Below, piece by piece: positions 1-5,517 of a stretch of DNA of 9,943 bases. The stretch lies in assembly GCA_002362135.1 (NCBI GenBank), contig DETO01000166.1, forward strand, positions 2,117 to 12,059, in the 5' to 3' direction. The translations under genes and the position numbers were made by a program. This stretch comes from Ruminococcus sp. UBA3286. GTDB lineage: Bacteria; Bacillota; Clostridia; Oscillospirales; Ruminococcaceae. The notes below the pieces were generated by a model. It was not told where the DNA came from. It worked only from the letters and a program-made list of their open reading frames with translations, and ran no database searches. Position 1 is the stretch's first letter, and the number at the start of each line of letters is the position of its first letter.

Positions 1-2
1 TG

Positions 3-215
3 AGGACAATTATCCGTTTTGAAAAGGGTGAAGAAATTGGACTGCTCACATTCGTAAAGCTGATGCAGGGAATCGGTCTTGAACATAACCTTGAAAATAT
101 CATACCGGATTACACGAAACGACCTTCTTATATTGCAAATAGCGGTAATCTGCCTAAGAGGGCAAGAAAGAAGAAAGTGAACACCACTGAATGGAAATGG
201 GGAGACGAAGAATGA
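3..215 (+). CDS. HipB-like XRE-family antitoxin, C-terminal part (cut by window start)
   Basis: The frame is open from base 3 to a TGA at 213-215 and gives about 70 residues. The visible part starts RTIIRFEKGEEIGLLTFVKL, the last helices of a Cro/C1-type helix-turn-helix domain. It then has a basic linker (KRARKKK) and a tail ending EWKWGDEE. A helix-turn-helix followed by a short tail ending in WKWGDE is, from my knowledge, typical of HipB-type antitoxins encoded just before hipA in Firmicutes. Such antitoxins repress their own operon and neutralise the HipA kinase. The stop overlaps the next ATG as ATGA, the classic translationally coupled arrangement. The recognition helix lies outside the window. 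With HipA destroyed next to it, this protein may survive as a solitary regulator. Confidence 0.75.
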   Translation, partial: RTIIRFEKGEEIGLLTFVKLMQGIGLEHNLENIIPDYTKRPSYIANSGNLPKRARKKKVNTTEWKWGDEE

Positions 216-268
216 GCAAGCCAATCAATACAGCAGAAGTCTGGCTTTGGGGTTCGAGAATAGGCTAT
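212..268 (+). pseudogene. HipA-family toxin kinase, N-terminal stub only
   Basis: An ATG at 212-214 overlaps the antitoxin stop and opens MSKPINTAEVWLWGSRIGY, the usual start of a Firmicute HipA (beta-strand motif AEVWLWGSRIG of the N-terminal HipA domain). After about codon 19 the likeness ends. The frame continues through unrelated IS sequence to a TAA at 389-391, which would give a 59-residue nonsense fusion. HipA proteins are usually around 400 residues and carry a C-terminal protein kinase fold that phosphorylates glutamyl-tRNA synthetase in the E. coli case. None of that fold is present, and no HipA remainder appears elsewhere in the window. The toxin is therefore dead. The break point is placed by loss of resemblance, so it is good to a few codons. 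Confidence 0.7.
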
Positions 269-1334
269 CAATTAGTGGCGCAAACAAGTAGCCCGCAAAC
301 TTATCTCTTTCAAATCGACTCGATTTTGCCGGAGATTCAGTCAATGCCGTTTCACTCAATCTATTTGTGGAGGTGTGTCTGTGGCATTTAAAATCTTCCG
401 TAAGAACTGTTGTGGTCTTGACGTGCATAAAACATGGATTTATGCCTGTATCGGAATTACCGACATCAACAATCGTACAGAATACAAACAAGCTCGTTTC
501 TCTTCCTTTTCCAAGGGATTACAGGAACTGTCAGATTGGCTTGCTAAATATTCATGTACAGAAGTTTGTATGGAATCAGCAGGTAAATACTGGATTCCTG
601 TATTTAATATCCTTGAGAAAACCTGTTGGGTTACTCTTGCTCATCCAAAATATACAAAACCTCAAAAGGGTAACAAAACTGATCGTAAGGATGCAAAATG
701 GATTTGTGACTTGTTTATGTGTGATATGATTAAGCCCAGTTTTATTCCTCCGCCTGATATTCGTCATCTTCGTGACCTTTTACGTTTTCGTATGAAATTG
801 ACGTATCAGATTACAGGAATGAAAAATCGTGCACTTAATTGTCTCACTGTATCAAATCTGAAACTGGATGATGTGTTTTCTGATGTGTTTGGTAAATCCT
901 CACGTTCCATCATTCATCAGATTCTTGAAAATCCTGGCGAGGCTTTTGATGTAGCTCCTTTTGTGGACAAACGCTGTAAACACCCCATAGAAGAAATTCA
1001 AGCAGCTGTTGACGGAGCAGTTAGCCATGAACAAGCGACAAAACTGAAAATCTGTCTTGATTTTATTGATGAACAGGAAAAACGTATCTCTGAACTTGAT
1101 ACTGAAATTTTTCGTCTTGCTGAACCGTACACCTCTGTTTTGGAGTTTATGCGTACAGTTCCGGGATTTTCAAAAGAACCCCTGACGGCAATTCGCCTTC
1201 TTTCAGAAATTGGTGCGGATATGTCTGTTTTCCCAACATCTAAAAATCTGGTATCATGGGCAGGCTGTTGCCCACGTAATGACAGCAGTGCACAAAAAGT
1301 TAAATCAACCCGCATTTCCCGTGCAGGTTCTTAT
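269..1334 (+). mobile_element. IS110-family insertion sequence, left end retained, right end lost
   Basis: The segment starts where HipA resemblance stops and ends where transposase resemblance stops. It holds about 110 noncoding bases and then the transposase gene. IS110 elements have no long terminal inverted repeats, and their recombinase works with a bridge RNA encoded in the left or right noncoding end, depending on subgroup. The left noncoding part here (269-380) is short and has a repeated GCAAAC word near 275 and 293. The right end is gone. If this element belongs to the subgroup with the RNA gene on the right, its guide RNA is missing as well. No target duplication can be defined because one end is absent. 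The left boundary is approximate. The element is probably immobile. Confidence 0.75.
369..373 (+). promoter_or_regulatory. Ribosome binding site of the IS110 transposase, decides the start
   Basis: GGAGG lies 7 bases before a GTG at 381. The earlier GTG at 375 is only 1 base from it and cannot use it, so 381 is the preferred start. Confidence 0.65.
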
Positions 1335-1427
1335 CCCCTTATGGTCTGCTTCAAACCAATCGGAATCATTCACAAAATAATTCACGATTTCATCATACGG
1401 AATCATCTTAGCAAGTTCGTCACTTGA
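381..1427 (+). pseudogene. IS110-family transposase, C-terminally truncated and fused to foreign sequence
   Basis: From the GTG at 381, about 318 residues are recognisably IS110 recombinase. The N-terminal DEDD (RuvC-like) domain shows GLDVHK (D14), MESAGKYW (E65) and KTDRKDAKW (D101, D104). A helical middle follows, then the transposase_20 part with VPGF, WAGCCPRNDSS and the basic ISRAGSY stretch. The serine pair at 302-303 lies where I expect the catalytic serine of these dual-site enzymes. After SRAGSY at 1332-1334 the expected leucine/lysine-rich helix and tail, roughly 80 residues, are absent. The last 30 codons up to the TGA at 1425-1427 are antisense to the neighbouring minus-strand gene. 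All acidic residues are kept, so the break looks recent. Function is unlikely because the C-terminal domain is incomplete. Confidence 0.85.
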
Positions 1428-1724
1428 AATGCTTGTTTCCTGATAGAGTTTGCGGTAAATGTAACCTACGTATTCCGAAAAGCAACGATCTTTCTCTGAA
1501 ACAGACGCTTTCTTAACAAGAAACCTTTCTATTTCAGGCATACATAGTTCGTATATTGCTTGGGGAAATTCTGTTTGGTATGGGGAATAAATAGTATCAA
1601 AGCGGCGTTTGCAGAAGTCTGAACACATGAACGCATCAGAAAAAGAACTCATATCATACTTCTTGTTTGCCATATATGAATAGAAATACCCCTGCGTTTG
1701 GCAGATTCTTGAATCTATTTTCAT
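1305..1724 (-). CDS. Small conserved-looking protein of unknown function, 3' end at an IS junction
   Basis: The ATG at 1724-1722 opens a 139-residue frame. A purine-rich GAAAGAG lies just before it, a weak ribosome binding site. The product is soluble, rich in tyrosine and cysteine, and has no signal peptide or membrane segment. The stretch SEYVGYIYRKLYQETSISSD followed by ELAKMIPYDEIV resembles a family of small uncharacterised Firmicute proteins with a (W/Y)-(I/V)-G-Y-x-Y-R-x-L-Y-x-E-T core. I cannot name that family. The last ten or so codons (after DHKG) are antisense to the IS110 remnant, so the native C-terminus is lost or replaced. It lies 76 bases downstream of the two-TM protein gene on the same strand and may belong to that transcription unit, although a hairpin separates them. 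Confidence 0.6.
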   Translation of the reverse strand: MKIDSRICQTQGYFYSYMANKKYDMSSFSDAFMCSDFCKRRFDTIYSPYQTEFPQAIYELCMPEIERFLVKKASVSEKDRCFSEYVGYIYRKLYQETSISSDELAKMIPYDEIVNYFVNDSDWFEADHKGIRTCTGNAG

Positions 1725-1749
1725 ACTCTTTCTACTTTCTGTTTAAGAT

Positions 1750-1797
1750 AGCACCGTACAACACCGTCAGACGTTCTTTGTACGATGCTGCGGTGCT
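1750..1797 (-). terminator. Imperfect hairpin between two minus-strand genes
   Basis: AGCACCG (1750-1756) pairs with CGGTGCT (1791-1797). Inside it TACAA (1757-1761) can pair with TTGTA (1778-1782), with bulges. The hairpin follows directly after the stop of the two-TM protein gene on the minus strand. No long T run follows (TATCTTAAA), so it may be an attenuator or RNA-stability hairpin instead of a full terminator. Confidence 0.4.
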
Positions 1798-1800
1798 GCC

Positions 1801-2340
1801 TTAATTATGTCTATGTTGTGCGCCGATGTAAGCACCCATTGCGGCGGCATTTTCCATGCGCTGCTGATGCATCTCGTTTTCGAGAATATTTAGTGCCTCT
1901 TTCAGCGTGTCAGCACGTCCATTCTGTGCGTATCCGATAATCGCATTGAGGCAGCTGCCTGTGCGGTACTCGGCAGGCAGCCACGCAAGAGATATATCGC
2001 CTTGCATATTTGCGATGTTTCTTTCCAGTTCTTGAATTTTAGTTTTACAAGTAATTATTCGTCTCAGTCTTAGAACCAGCAAGATTACTGGTGGAGATGC
2101 AATTGCAAAGAAGAAAAGCATTGAAGTAAACCCTTTCAAACCATAGGCAAGAATAGCTACAACTCCAAGAATTGCCATTAATGCCGAAAAACCAAGAGTC
2201 ATCGCCCATAGGCAGCCAAATTTCTTTTTCTGCTCGATTTCCTCAGAAAGCTGTTCAAACTCATCTTCAAGCTGATTCAGCTTTTGTGCAAGCGGGAGAG
2301 AATGATTGACATTGCTGATAAGCAGTTCCTTTTCTGACAT
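1801..2340 (-). CDS. Two-TM coiled-coil membrane protein of unknown function
   Basis: The start is the ATG at 2340-2338, preceded by AAGGAGAA nine or so bases upstream. The frame stays open further upstream, but that stretch overlaps the lipoprotein gene and has no ribosome binding site. The 179-residue product has an acidic coiled coil at about 16-40 (LEDEFEQLSEEIEQKKK). Two membrane helices follow at about 41-67 and 71-92, joined by a very short turn. A basic RLRR stop and a second coiled coil lie at about 97-113. The cytoplasmic tail contains LPAEYR and GRADTLKEALNILENEMHQQ (141-160). The GRADTLKEA motif recurs, as I recall, in unnamed clostridial membrane and zinc-ribbon proteins; no activity is known to me. 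It lies 55 bases after the lipoprotein stop, so the two are probably co-transcribed and act at the membrane. Confidence 0.75.
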   Translation of the reverse strand: MSEKELLISNVNHSLPLAQKLNQLEDEFEQLSEEIEQKKKFGCLWAMTLGFSALMAILGVVAILAYGLKGFTSMLFFFAIASPPVILLVLRLRRIITCKTKIQELERNIANMQGDISLAWLPAEYRTGSCLNAIIGYAQNGRADTLKEALNILENEMHQQRMENAAAMGAYIGAQHRHN

Positions 2341-2395
2341 GATAGGTTTCTCCTTTAATTTTAAATGTTTGCAAGATAAATTTTTACGGAAAATA

Positions 2396-3316
2396 TTATT
2401 CTTCAATAGTTGAAATGTAGTCATATTTGTCAACTTTCGGAACAACATTTTTCTGGAAGATAGTATCCACATCATTGCAGCCCTCAATATAGAAAGCGTC
2501 AACCAGCAGATTATCGAAAATATGAGAACCCTTATGAAGGTCGTTATAATCAACAACCATTGTGCCGTCTTCAAGGGCATAAACCTCCTGATAATAAGCA
2601 CACCAATAGTAATCATGATTTTCCCCTGTTTTGTTGAAGTCGGCATTAATTTTGTAGACGAAATAAATGTAGTTGAAAGGGGCGTTGTATACAGTGGTAT
2701 CCTTGGGCGTAAGAAGGTAATTTCCCACCAACTCCATCTCCTTGATAACAGGCTGAGCACCATTATTGGCAAGGTAAGCTACGTAGCCGTCCCGAAAAGT
2801 GGTGTCCATTTTGTCGTAGGTTTCCTGAGGAATATCATCCATTGTGCATACATAGGAAGGCATATTTTCCACGGTATACTGCTTTGCGGTCTCGATATAG
2901 ACAATGCTGTCATCCTGAGATGTGGGTTCAGCTGTTATTTCCACAACATCGCCGTTTTTCAGACCTTTTTCGGCGTTAGCAGTATATTTTACCTTAGAGC
3001 CATAGGGCGTGTCCATATTCAGCTTGACAGCAGGAGAAATTCCCTCAAAGGCAACGGTCAGCGACTCAAAAGGGTCAACTTCTTTTATTGTAGGTTCTTC
3101 AGTTGTGTCCACTTCTACTGCTCCCCAAGAAGCACCGTCCATACTTTCGGCGGCATCTTCAATTCTCTTTTCCATCTCACCTTCCGGCATATTCTCCAGC
3201 ATACTTTCGAGTTCTTCTTCATTTTTAGGCTTGGAATCGCCGCAGCCTGCCATCGGAATACACATACAAACAGCGATAACGCCTGCGATCATGGATTTGA
3301 AGTTTCTTTTCATCAT
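2396..3316 (-). CDS. Secreted lipoprotein with acidic linker and Ig-like module
   Basis: Two adjacent ATG codons (3316 and 3313) follow AAGGAAA, and either start is plausible. The 306-residue product begins with a lipoprotein signal: basic MMKRNFK, a hydrophobic run, and lipobox M22-A23-G24-C25. Lipidation at C25 should anchor it on the outer face of the membrane. A very acidic linker (about 30-75) leads to a region at about 83-150 (FEGISPAVKLNMDTPYG, then GLKNGDVVEITAEP and the YTVENMPSYV strand). This resembles the beta-sandwich repeat of DUF5105-like Firmicute lipoproteins with the LKNGD(K/V)V signature. The C-terminal half (190-306) is aromatic-rich and unrecognised. No enzyme motif is visible. 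It is the first gene of a minus-strand set. Upstream of the ribosome binding site the DNA is already the ATPase relic, so its native promoter appears to be missing. Confidence 0.85.
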   Translation of the reverse strand: MMKRNFKSMIAGVIAVCMCIPMAGCGDSKPKNEEELESMLENMPEGEMEKRIEDAAESMDGASWGAVEVDTTEEPTIKEVDPFESLTVAFEGISPAVKLNMDTPYGSKVKYTANAEKGLKNGDVVEITAEPTSQDDSIVYIETAKQYTVENMPSYVCTMDDIPQETYDKMDTTFRDGYVAYLANNGAQPVIKEMELVGNYLLTPKDTTVYNAPFNYIYFVYKINADFNKTGENHDYYWCAYYQEVYALEDGTMVVDYNDLHKGSHIFDNLLVDAFYIEGCNDVDTIFQKNVVPKVDKYDYISTIEE

Positions 3317-3333
3317 TACATTTTCCTTTCATT

Positions 3334-3639
3334 TTCTCGCTGGAAAACATCATCTACCTTGAACTGCTGCGAAGGGGTCACAAGGTGAATATAGGCAAGG
3401 TGGGTACGGCAGAGGTTGATTTTGTTGCTGAGAAGGACAATCGCCTGCACTATTATCAGGTAACGGCTTCGCTTACTGATGAAAACACTTTTGTTCGTGA
3501 GATAACTCCGCTGAAGAATCTTACGGACAACTATCCAAAAACGATACTCACTCTCGACCGTTTCACGCTCGGTGATTACGATGGTATTGAATCAGTAAAT
3601 GCAGTTGACTGGCTGCTCGGTAAAAGCGAACACAAGTGA
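3334..3639 (+). pseudogene. C-terminal fragment of an AAA ATPase with DUF4143 domain
   Basis: In the frame of bases 3334-3639 the translation begins FSLENIIYLELLRRGHKV, then KVGTAEVDFVAEKDNRLHYY, and ends VDWLLGKSEHK before the TGA. This is the closing third of the DUF4143 domain, a nuclease-like fold; the motif set is E (ENIIY), D (EVDFV) and Q (YYQVTAS). The ATPase part and most of DUF4143 are absent, and the frame meets the lipoprotein start region at about 3320-3334. A GTG at 3385 could start a short product, but it has no ribosome binding site. The relic is only distantly like the intact ATPase downstream, so it comes from another subfamily and not from a tandem duplication. A good terminator still follows it. 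Confidence 0.8.
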
Positions 3640-3659
3640 CATGAGCTGAATAAAAGAAC

Positions 3660-3692
3660 AAGTCCTCACAGTTCGGCTGTAAGGACTTTTTT
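3660..3692 (+). terminator. Rho-independent terminator after the ATPase relic
   Basis: AAGTCCT (3660-3666) pairs with AGGACTT (3682-3688), extended inside by ACAG/CTGT around a TTCGG loop, and is followed by a T run at 3687-3692. Confidence 0.85.
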
Positions 3693-3711
3693 GTGGTGTA
3701 TTAAATTTTAT

Positions 3712-3749
3712 ATTGAAAAGTAATATATAAACTTGCAAAAGTTTTCAAT
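3712..3749. repeat. Inverted repeat 1 upstream of the ATPase promoter
   Basis: ATTGAAAA (3712-3719, continuing GT) and TTTTCAAT (3742-3749) form perfect 8-bp arms around a 22-base AT-rich spacer. The site lies just upstream of the -35 box. Its arms share the TGAAAA core with inverted repeat 2, so the two could be one protein's binding sites. Confidence 0.6.
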
Positions 3750-3768
3750 GGAATTTATTATAAATCTA

Positions 3769-3798
3769 TTGACTATCTTGCTGAAAATGCGGTATAAT
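3769..3798 (+). promoter_or_regulatory. Sigma-A-type promoter of the DUF4143 ATPase gene
   Basis: TTGACT at 3769-3774 is followed after 18 bases by TATAAT at 3793-3798. Transcription would start near 3805, inside inverted repeat 2, giving a leader of about 43 bases. Confidence 0.75.
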
Positions 3799-3800
3799 AA

Positions 3801-3834
3801 TGAAAAGTAACATCAAAACTCGCTGTACTTTTCA
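3801..3834. repeat. Inverted repeat 2 covering transcription start and leader of the ATPase gene
   Basis: TGAAAAGTA (3801-3809) and TACTTTTCA (3826-3834) are perfect 9-bp arms around 16 bases. The right arm ends three bases before GAGGTG, the ribosome binding site. It could be an operator overlapping the start of transcription. It could form an RNA hairpin only if transcription begins at or before the left arm, which the -10 position makes doubtful. Confidence 0.65.
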
Positions 3835-3847
3835 ATGAGGTGATAAT

Positions 3848-5137
3848 ATGGAGATAAAAAGAGACCGATATTTACAACAGATAATTGACTATATGTGGGA
3901 CGGACAGGTTAAAGTCATAACTGGCATTCGCCGCTGCGGAAAGTCCTATCTGATGAACGTGCTGTTCAAGAATTATCTGCTTGAGCAGAATGTCTCTCCC
4001 GACAATATCATATCTATAGAACTTGATCTGACCAAGGATATTAAGTACCGTGATCCTCTTGCGCTGGCAGAGTACGTCCGCAGCAAGGTCGAGGGACAGA
4101 CAGAGCAGTTCTATCTCTTTGTCGATGAGATACAGATGTCGGACGAGGTGAAGAATCCTTATAATCCCGACGGAAAGAAGATAACTTTCTATGATGCGCT
4201 GAACGATCTGCGGTCGCTGCCGAACCTTGATGTGTATGTGACGGGAAGTAACTCGAAAATGCTGTCTAAGGATATTCTGACCGAATTTCGTGGGCGAAGT
4301 GACGAGATACAGGTACACCCTTTCAGCTATGCGGAGTATTATTCTGCGGTGGGCGGCGACAAGGAGGACGCTTTCGAGGAATATGCTTTTTACGGCGGTA
4401 TGCCGCTGGTGCTGTCACGTCCAAACGATACGGCAAAGGCGAACTATCTGTCCTCGCTGTTTTCGGAGGTCTATATCAAGGACATTGTCGAGCGTAAGAA
4501 AATTGAGCGTGAGGACGTTCTCGGTCAGCTGCTTGACTTGCTCTGTTCCTCAGTCGGTTCATTGACCAATCCGAAGAAGATCGCAGATACACTCCGTTCT
4601 AAAACTGGAGAGAACATAGCTCAAAACACTATTTCTGCGTATATCGACCATTTAGAGGATGCTTTCCTGTTCAGCGAATCCAGGCGTTATGATGTCAAGG
4701 GGCGTAAATACTTTGAGTACCCCTACAAGTATTACTGCGAGGACATCGGTCTGCGCAATGCCTGTATTGGTTTTCGTCAGCAGGAGATGACGCATATCAT
4801 GGAGAACATCATCTACACTGAGCTTAATATCCGTGGCTTCTCAGTCGATGTTGGTGTAGTCTATTCCAATGAGAGGAACGATAACGGCAGCTATTCTAAG
4901 ATCGCACGGGAAATAGACTTTATCGCTTCCAAAGGAGGAAAGAAAGTTTATATCCAGTCGGCGTTTGCTCTGCCTGATGATGACAAGACTGAACAGGAAC
5001 TGCGCCCCTTTTCGCTTACAGGCGACTCTTTTCCGAAGATCATCGTCCGCAGGGATATCCGCAAACGTTGGTATGATGACAGCGGCGTGCTGAATATCGG
5101 GCTGACGGAGTTTTTACTCGACGACTCAGTGATATAG
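3848..5137 (+). CDS. AAA-family ATPase with C-terminal DUF4143 domain
   Basis: The ATG at 3848 has GAGGTG (3837-3842) upstream. The 429-residue product has Walker A GIRRCGKS (26-33), Walker B YLFVDE (89-94), a sensor-like TGSNSKML (132-139) and FRGR (147-150) with candidate arginine fingers. HPFSYAEY and YGGMP motifs typical of this family follow. A winged-helix-like stretch lies at about 250-280. The C-terminal DUF4143 part is a PD-(D/E)XK-like fold with E319, D357 (REIDFIA) and Q370 (YIQSA), where active nucleases usually have E-x-K. About 430 residues is normal for the family. These ATPases are widespread in anaerobes and archaea and their role is unknown; links to defence or mobile DNA are only suggestions. 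The gene is monocistronic, with its own promoter and terminator. The inverted repeats at its promoter hint at tight control. Confidence 0.92.
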   Translation: MEIKRDRYLQQIIDYMWDGQVKVITGIRRCGKSYLMNVLFKNYLLEQNVSPDNIISIELDLTKDIKYRDPLALAEYVRSKVEGQTEQFYLFVDEIQMSDEVKNPYNPDGKKITFYDALNDLRSLPNLDVYVTGSNSKMLSKDILTEFRGRSDEIQVHPFSYAEYYSAVGGDKEDAFEEYAFYGGMPLVLSRPNDTAKANYLSSLFSEVYIKDIVERKKIEREDVLGQLLDLLCSSVGSLTNPKKIADTLRSKTGENIAQNTISAYIDHLEDAFLFSESRRYDVKGRKYFEYPYKYYCEDIGLRNACIGFRQQEMTHIMENIIYTELNIRGFSVDVGVVYSNERNDNGSYSKIAREIDFIASKGGKKVYIQSAFALPDDDKTEQELRPFSLTGDSFPKIIVRRDIRKRWYDDSGVLNIGLTEFLLDDSVI

Positions 5138-5160
5138 AAAAAATATTAACAGACAATGAG

Positions 5161-5185
5161 CCTTCACGATTGTGAAGGATTTTTT
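5161..5185 (+). terminator. Rho-independent terminator of the ATPase gene
   Basis: CCTTCAC (5161-5167), loop GATT, GTGAAGG (5172-5178), then A and six T. It begins 23 bases after the ATPase stop. Confidence 0.88.
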
Positions 5186-5197
5186 CGACAGATTGAA

Positions 5198-5222
5198 TCA
5201 GGGGCGATTTGCCCCTGAGTTT
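5198..5222. terminator. Second GC-rich hairpin, possibly shared by convergent units
   Basis: TCAGGGGC (5198-5205) pairs with GCCCCTGA (5211-5218) around GATTT, followed by GTTTT. It sits between the plus-strand ATPase terminator and the end of the minus-strand relic, so it may stop transcription from either side. Confidence 0.55.
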
Positions 5223-5224
5223 TA

Positions 5225-5399
5225 TCAATTTCGGAATGGAAATTGTTTCTCATGAATGTTATAATACTTGTCGTGATGTTCCTCGCTCCAGTTGACTGAC
5301 TGTTCCTCATAGGGCATTACGATGTGCAGTTCAATATCATTATACATTTTTACATTTGAGGAGCAACTCTGCTCCGTCTGATACAATTGTGCAAGTCAT
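5225..5399 (-). pseudogene. Frameshifted fragment resembling a DUF1273/YpsA-type SLOG protein
   Basis: Two overlapping minus-strand frames make one family match. The first starts at the ATG at 5399-5397 behind a perfect GGAGG (5410-5406) and ends in TAA at 5342-5340; it contains SDGAELLLKCKN. The second, 5347-5225, reads YNDIELHIVMPYEEQ and then SVNWSEEHHDKYYNIHEK before unrelated residues and a TGA. Joined, they resemble the middle of YpsA/DUF1273 proteins of the SLOG nucleotide-binding superfamily (A-E-L-x-L-K ... DI-x-LH-x-V-x-PYEEQ ... W ... RYY-x-I). I recall this from memory and have not searched it. The reading frame shifts near 5340-5350. The nucleotide-binding N-terminus and the C-terminal third are missing, so no function is expected. 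Two tiny peptides (19 and 40 residues) could still be made. Confidence 0.55.
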
Positions 5400-5444
5400 A
5401 TTATACCTCCGATAAATTTATATCTCTATAACATAAACCAATCA

Positions 5445-5474
5445 TATACGCAAGTGCGTATACGCAAAAACGTA
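5445..5474. promoter_or_regulatory. TACGCA palindrome cluster, probable operator of the XRE regulator
   Basis: TATACGCA-AG-TGCGTATA (5445-5462) is a perfect 8-bp inverted repeat with a 2-base centre. A second, looser site TACGCAAAAACGTA (5461-5474) abuts it, so TACGCA-type half-sites occur repeatedly. Short palindromes placed upstream of a Cro/C1-type gene are the usual form of an autoregulatory operator. The assignment to the adjacent regulator is inferred from position. Confidence 0.65.
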
Positions 5475-5506
5475 CCAAAATGTATAATAATATAAATACA
5501 TTTTGG
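5475..5506 (+). promoter_or_regulatory. Perfect 11-bp inverted repeat holding the -10 box and touching the ribosome binding site
   Basis: CCAAAATGTAT (5475-5485) and ATACATTTTGG (5496-5506) are exact reverse complements around 10 AT bases. A TATAAT at 5483-5488 lies in the left half and would serve as -10 box; no good -35 box stands 16-18 bases upstream. The right arm contains the first GG of the ribosome binding site GGAGGG (5505-5510). It can act as a DNA operator over the promoter. It could act as an RNA hairpin only if transcription starts further upstream. Confidence 0.6.
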
Positions 5507-5517
5507 AGGGCAGAGTT

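Noticed and set aside
269..380. A bridge RNA gene in the left end of the IS110 remnant
   Set aside because: The segment is short, I could not identify the two-loop structure by eye, and in part of the family the RNA gene lies at the right end, which is missing here.
2341..2772. N-terminal extension of the two-TM protein gene
   Set aside because: The frame is open, but it overlaps the lipoprotein coding region and lacks a ribosome binding site. The start at 2340 has AAGGAGAA at good distance.
2522..3388. A 288-codon open frame on the plus strand
   Set aside because: It is antisense to the lipoprotein gene, has no ribosome binding site, and its translation is cysteine/histidine-rich noise, while the minus strand has a clear signal peptide and lipobox.
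3385..3639. An 84-residue independent protein starting with GTG at 3385
   Set aside because: The same frame continues upstream with family-specific ATPase residues (SLENIIYLELLRRGHK) and there is no ribosome binding site, so it is a gene fragment.
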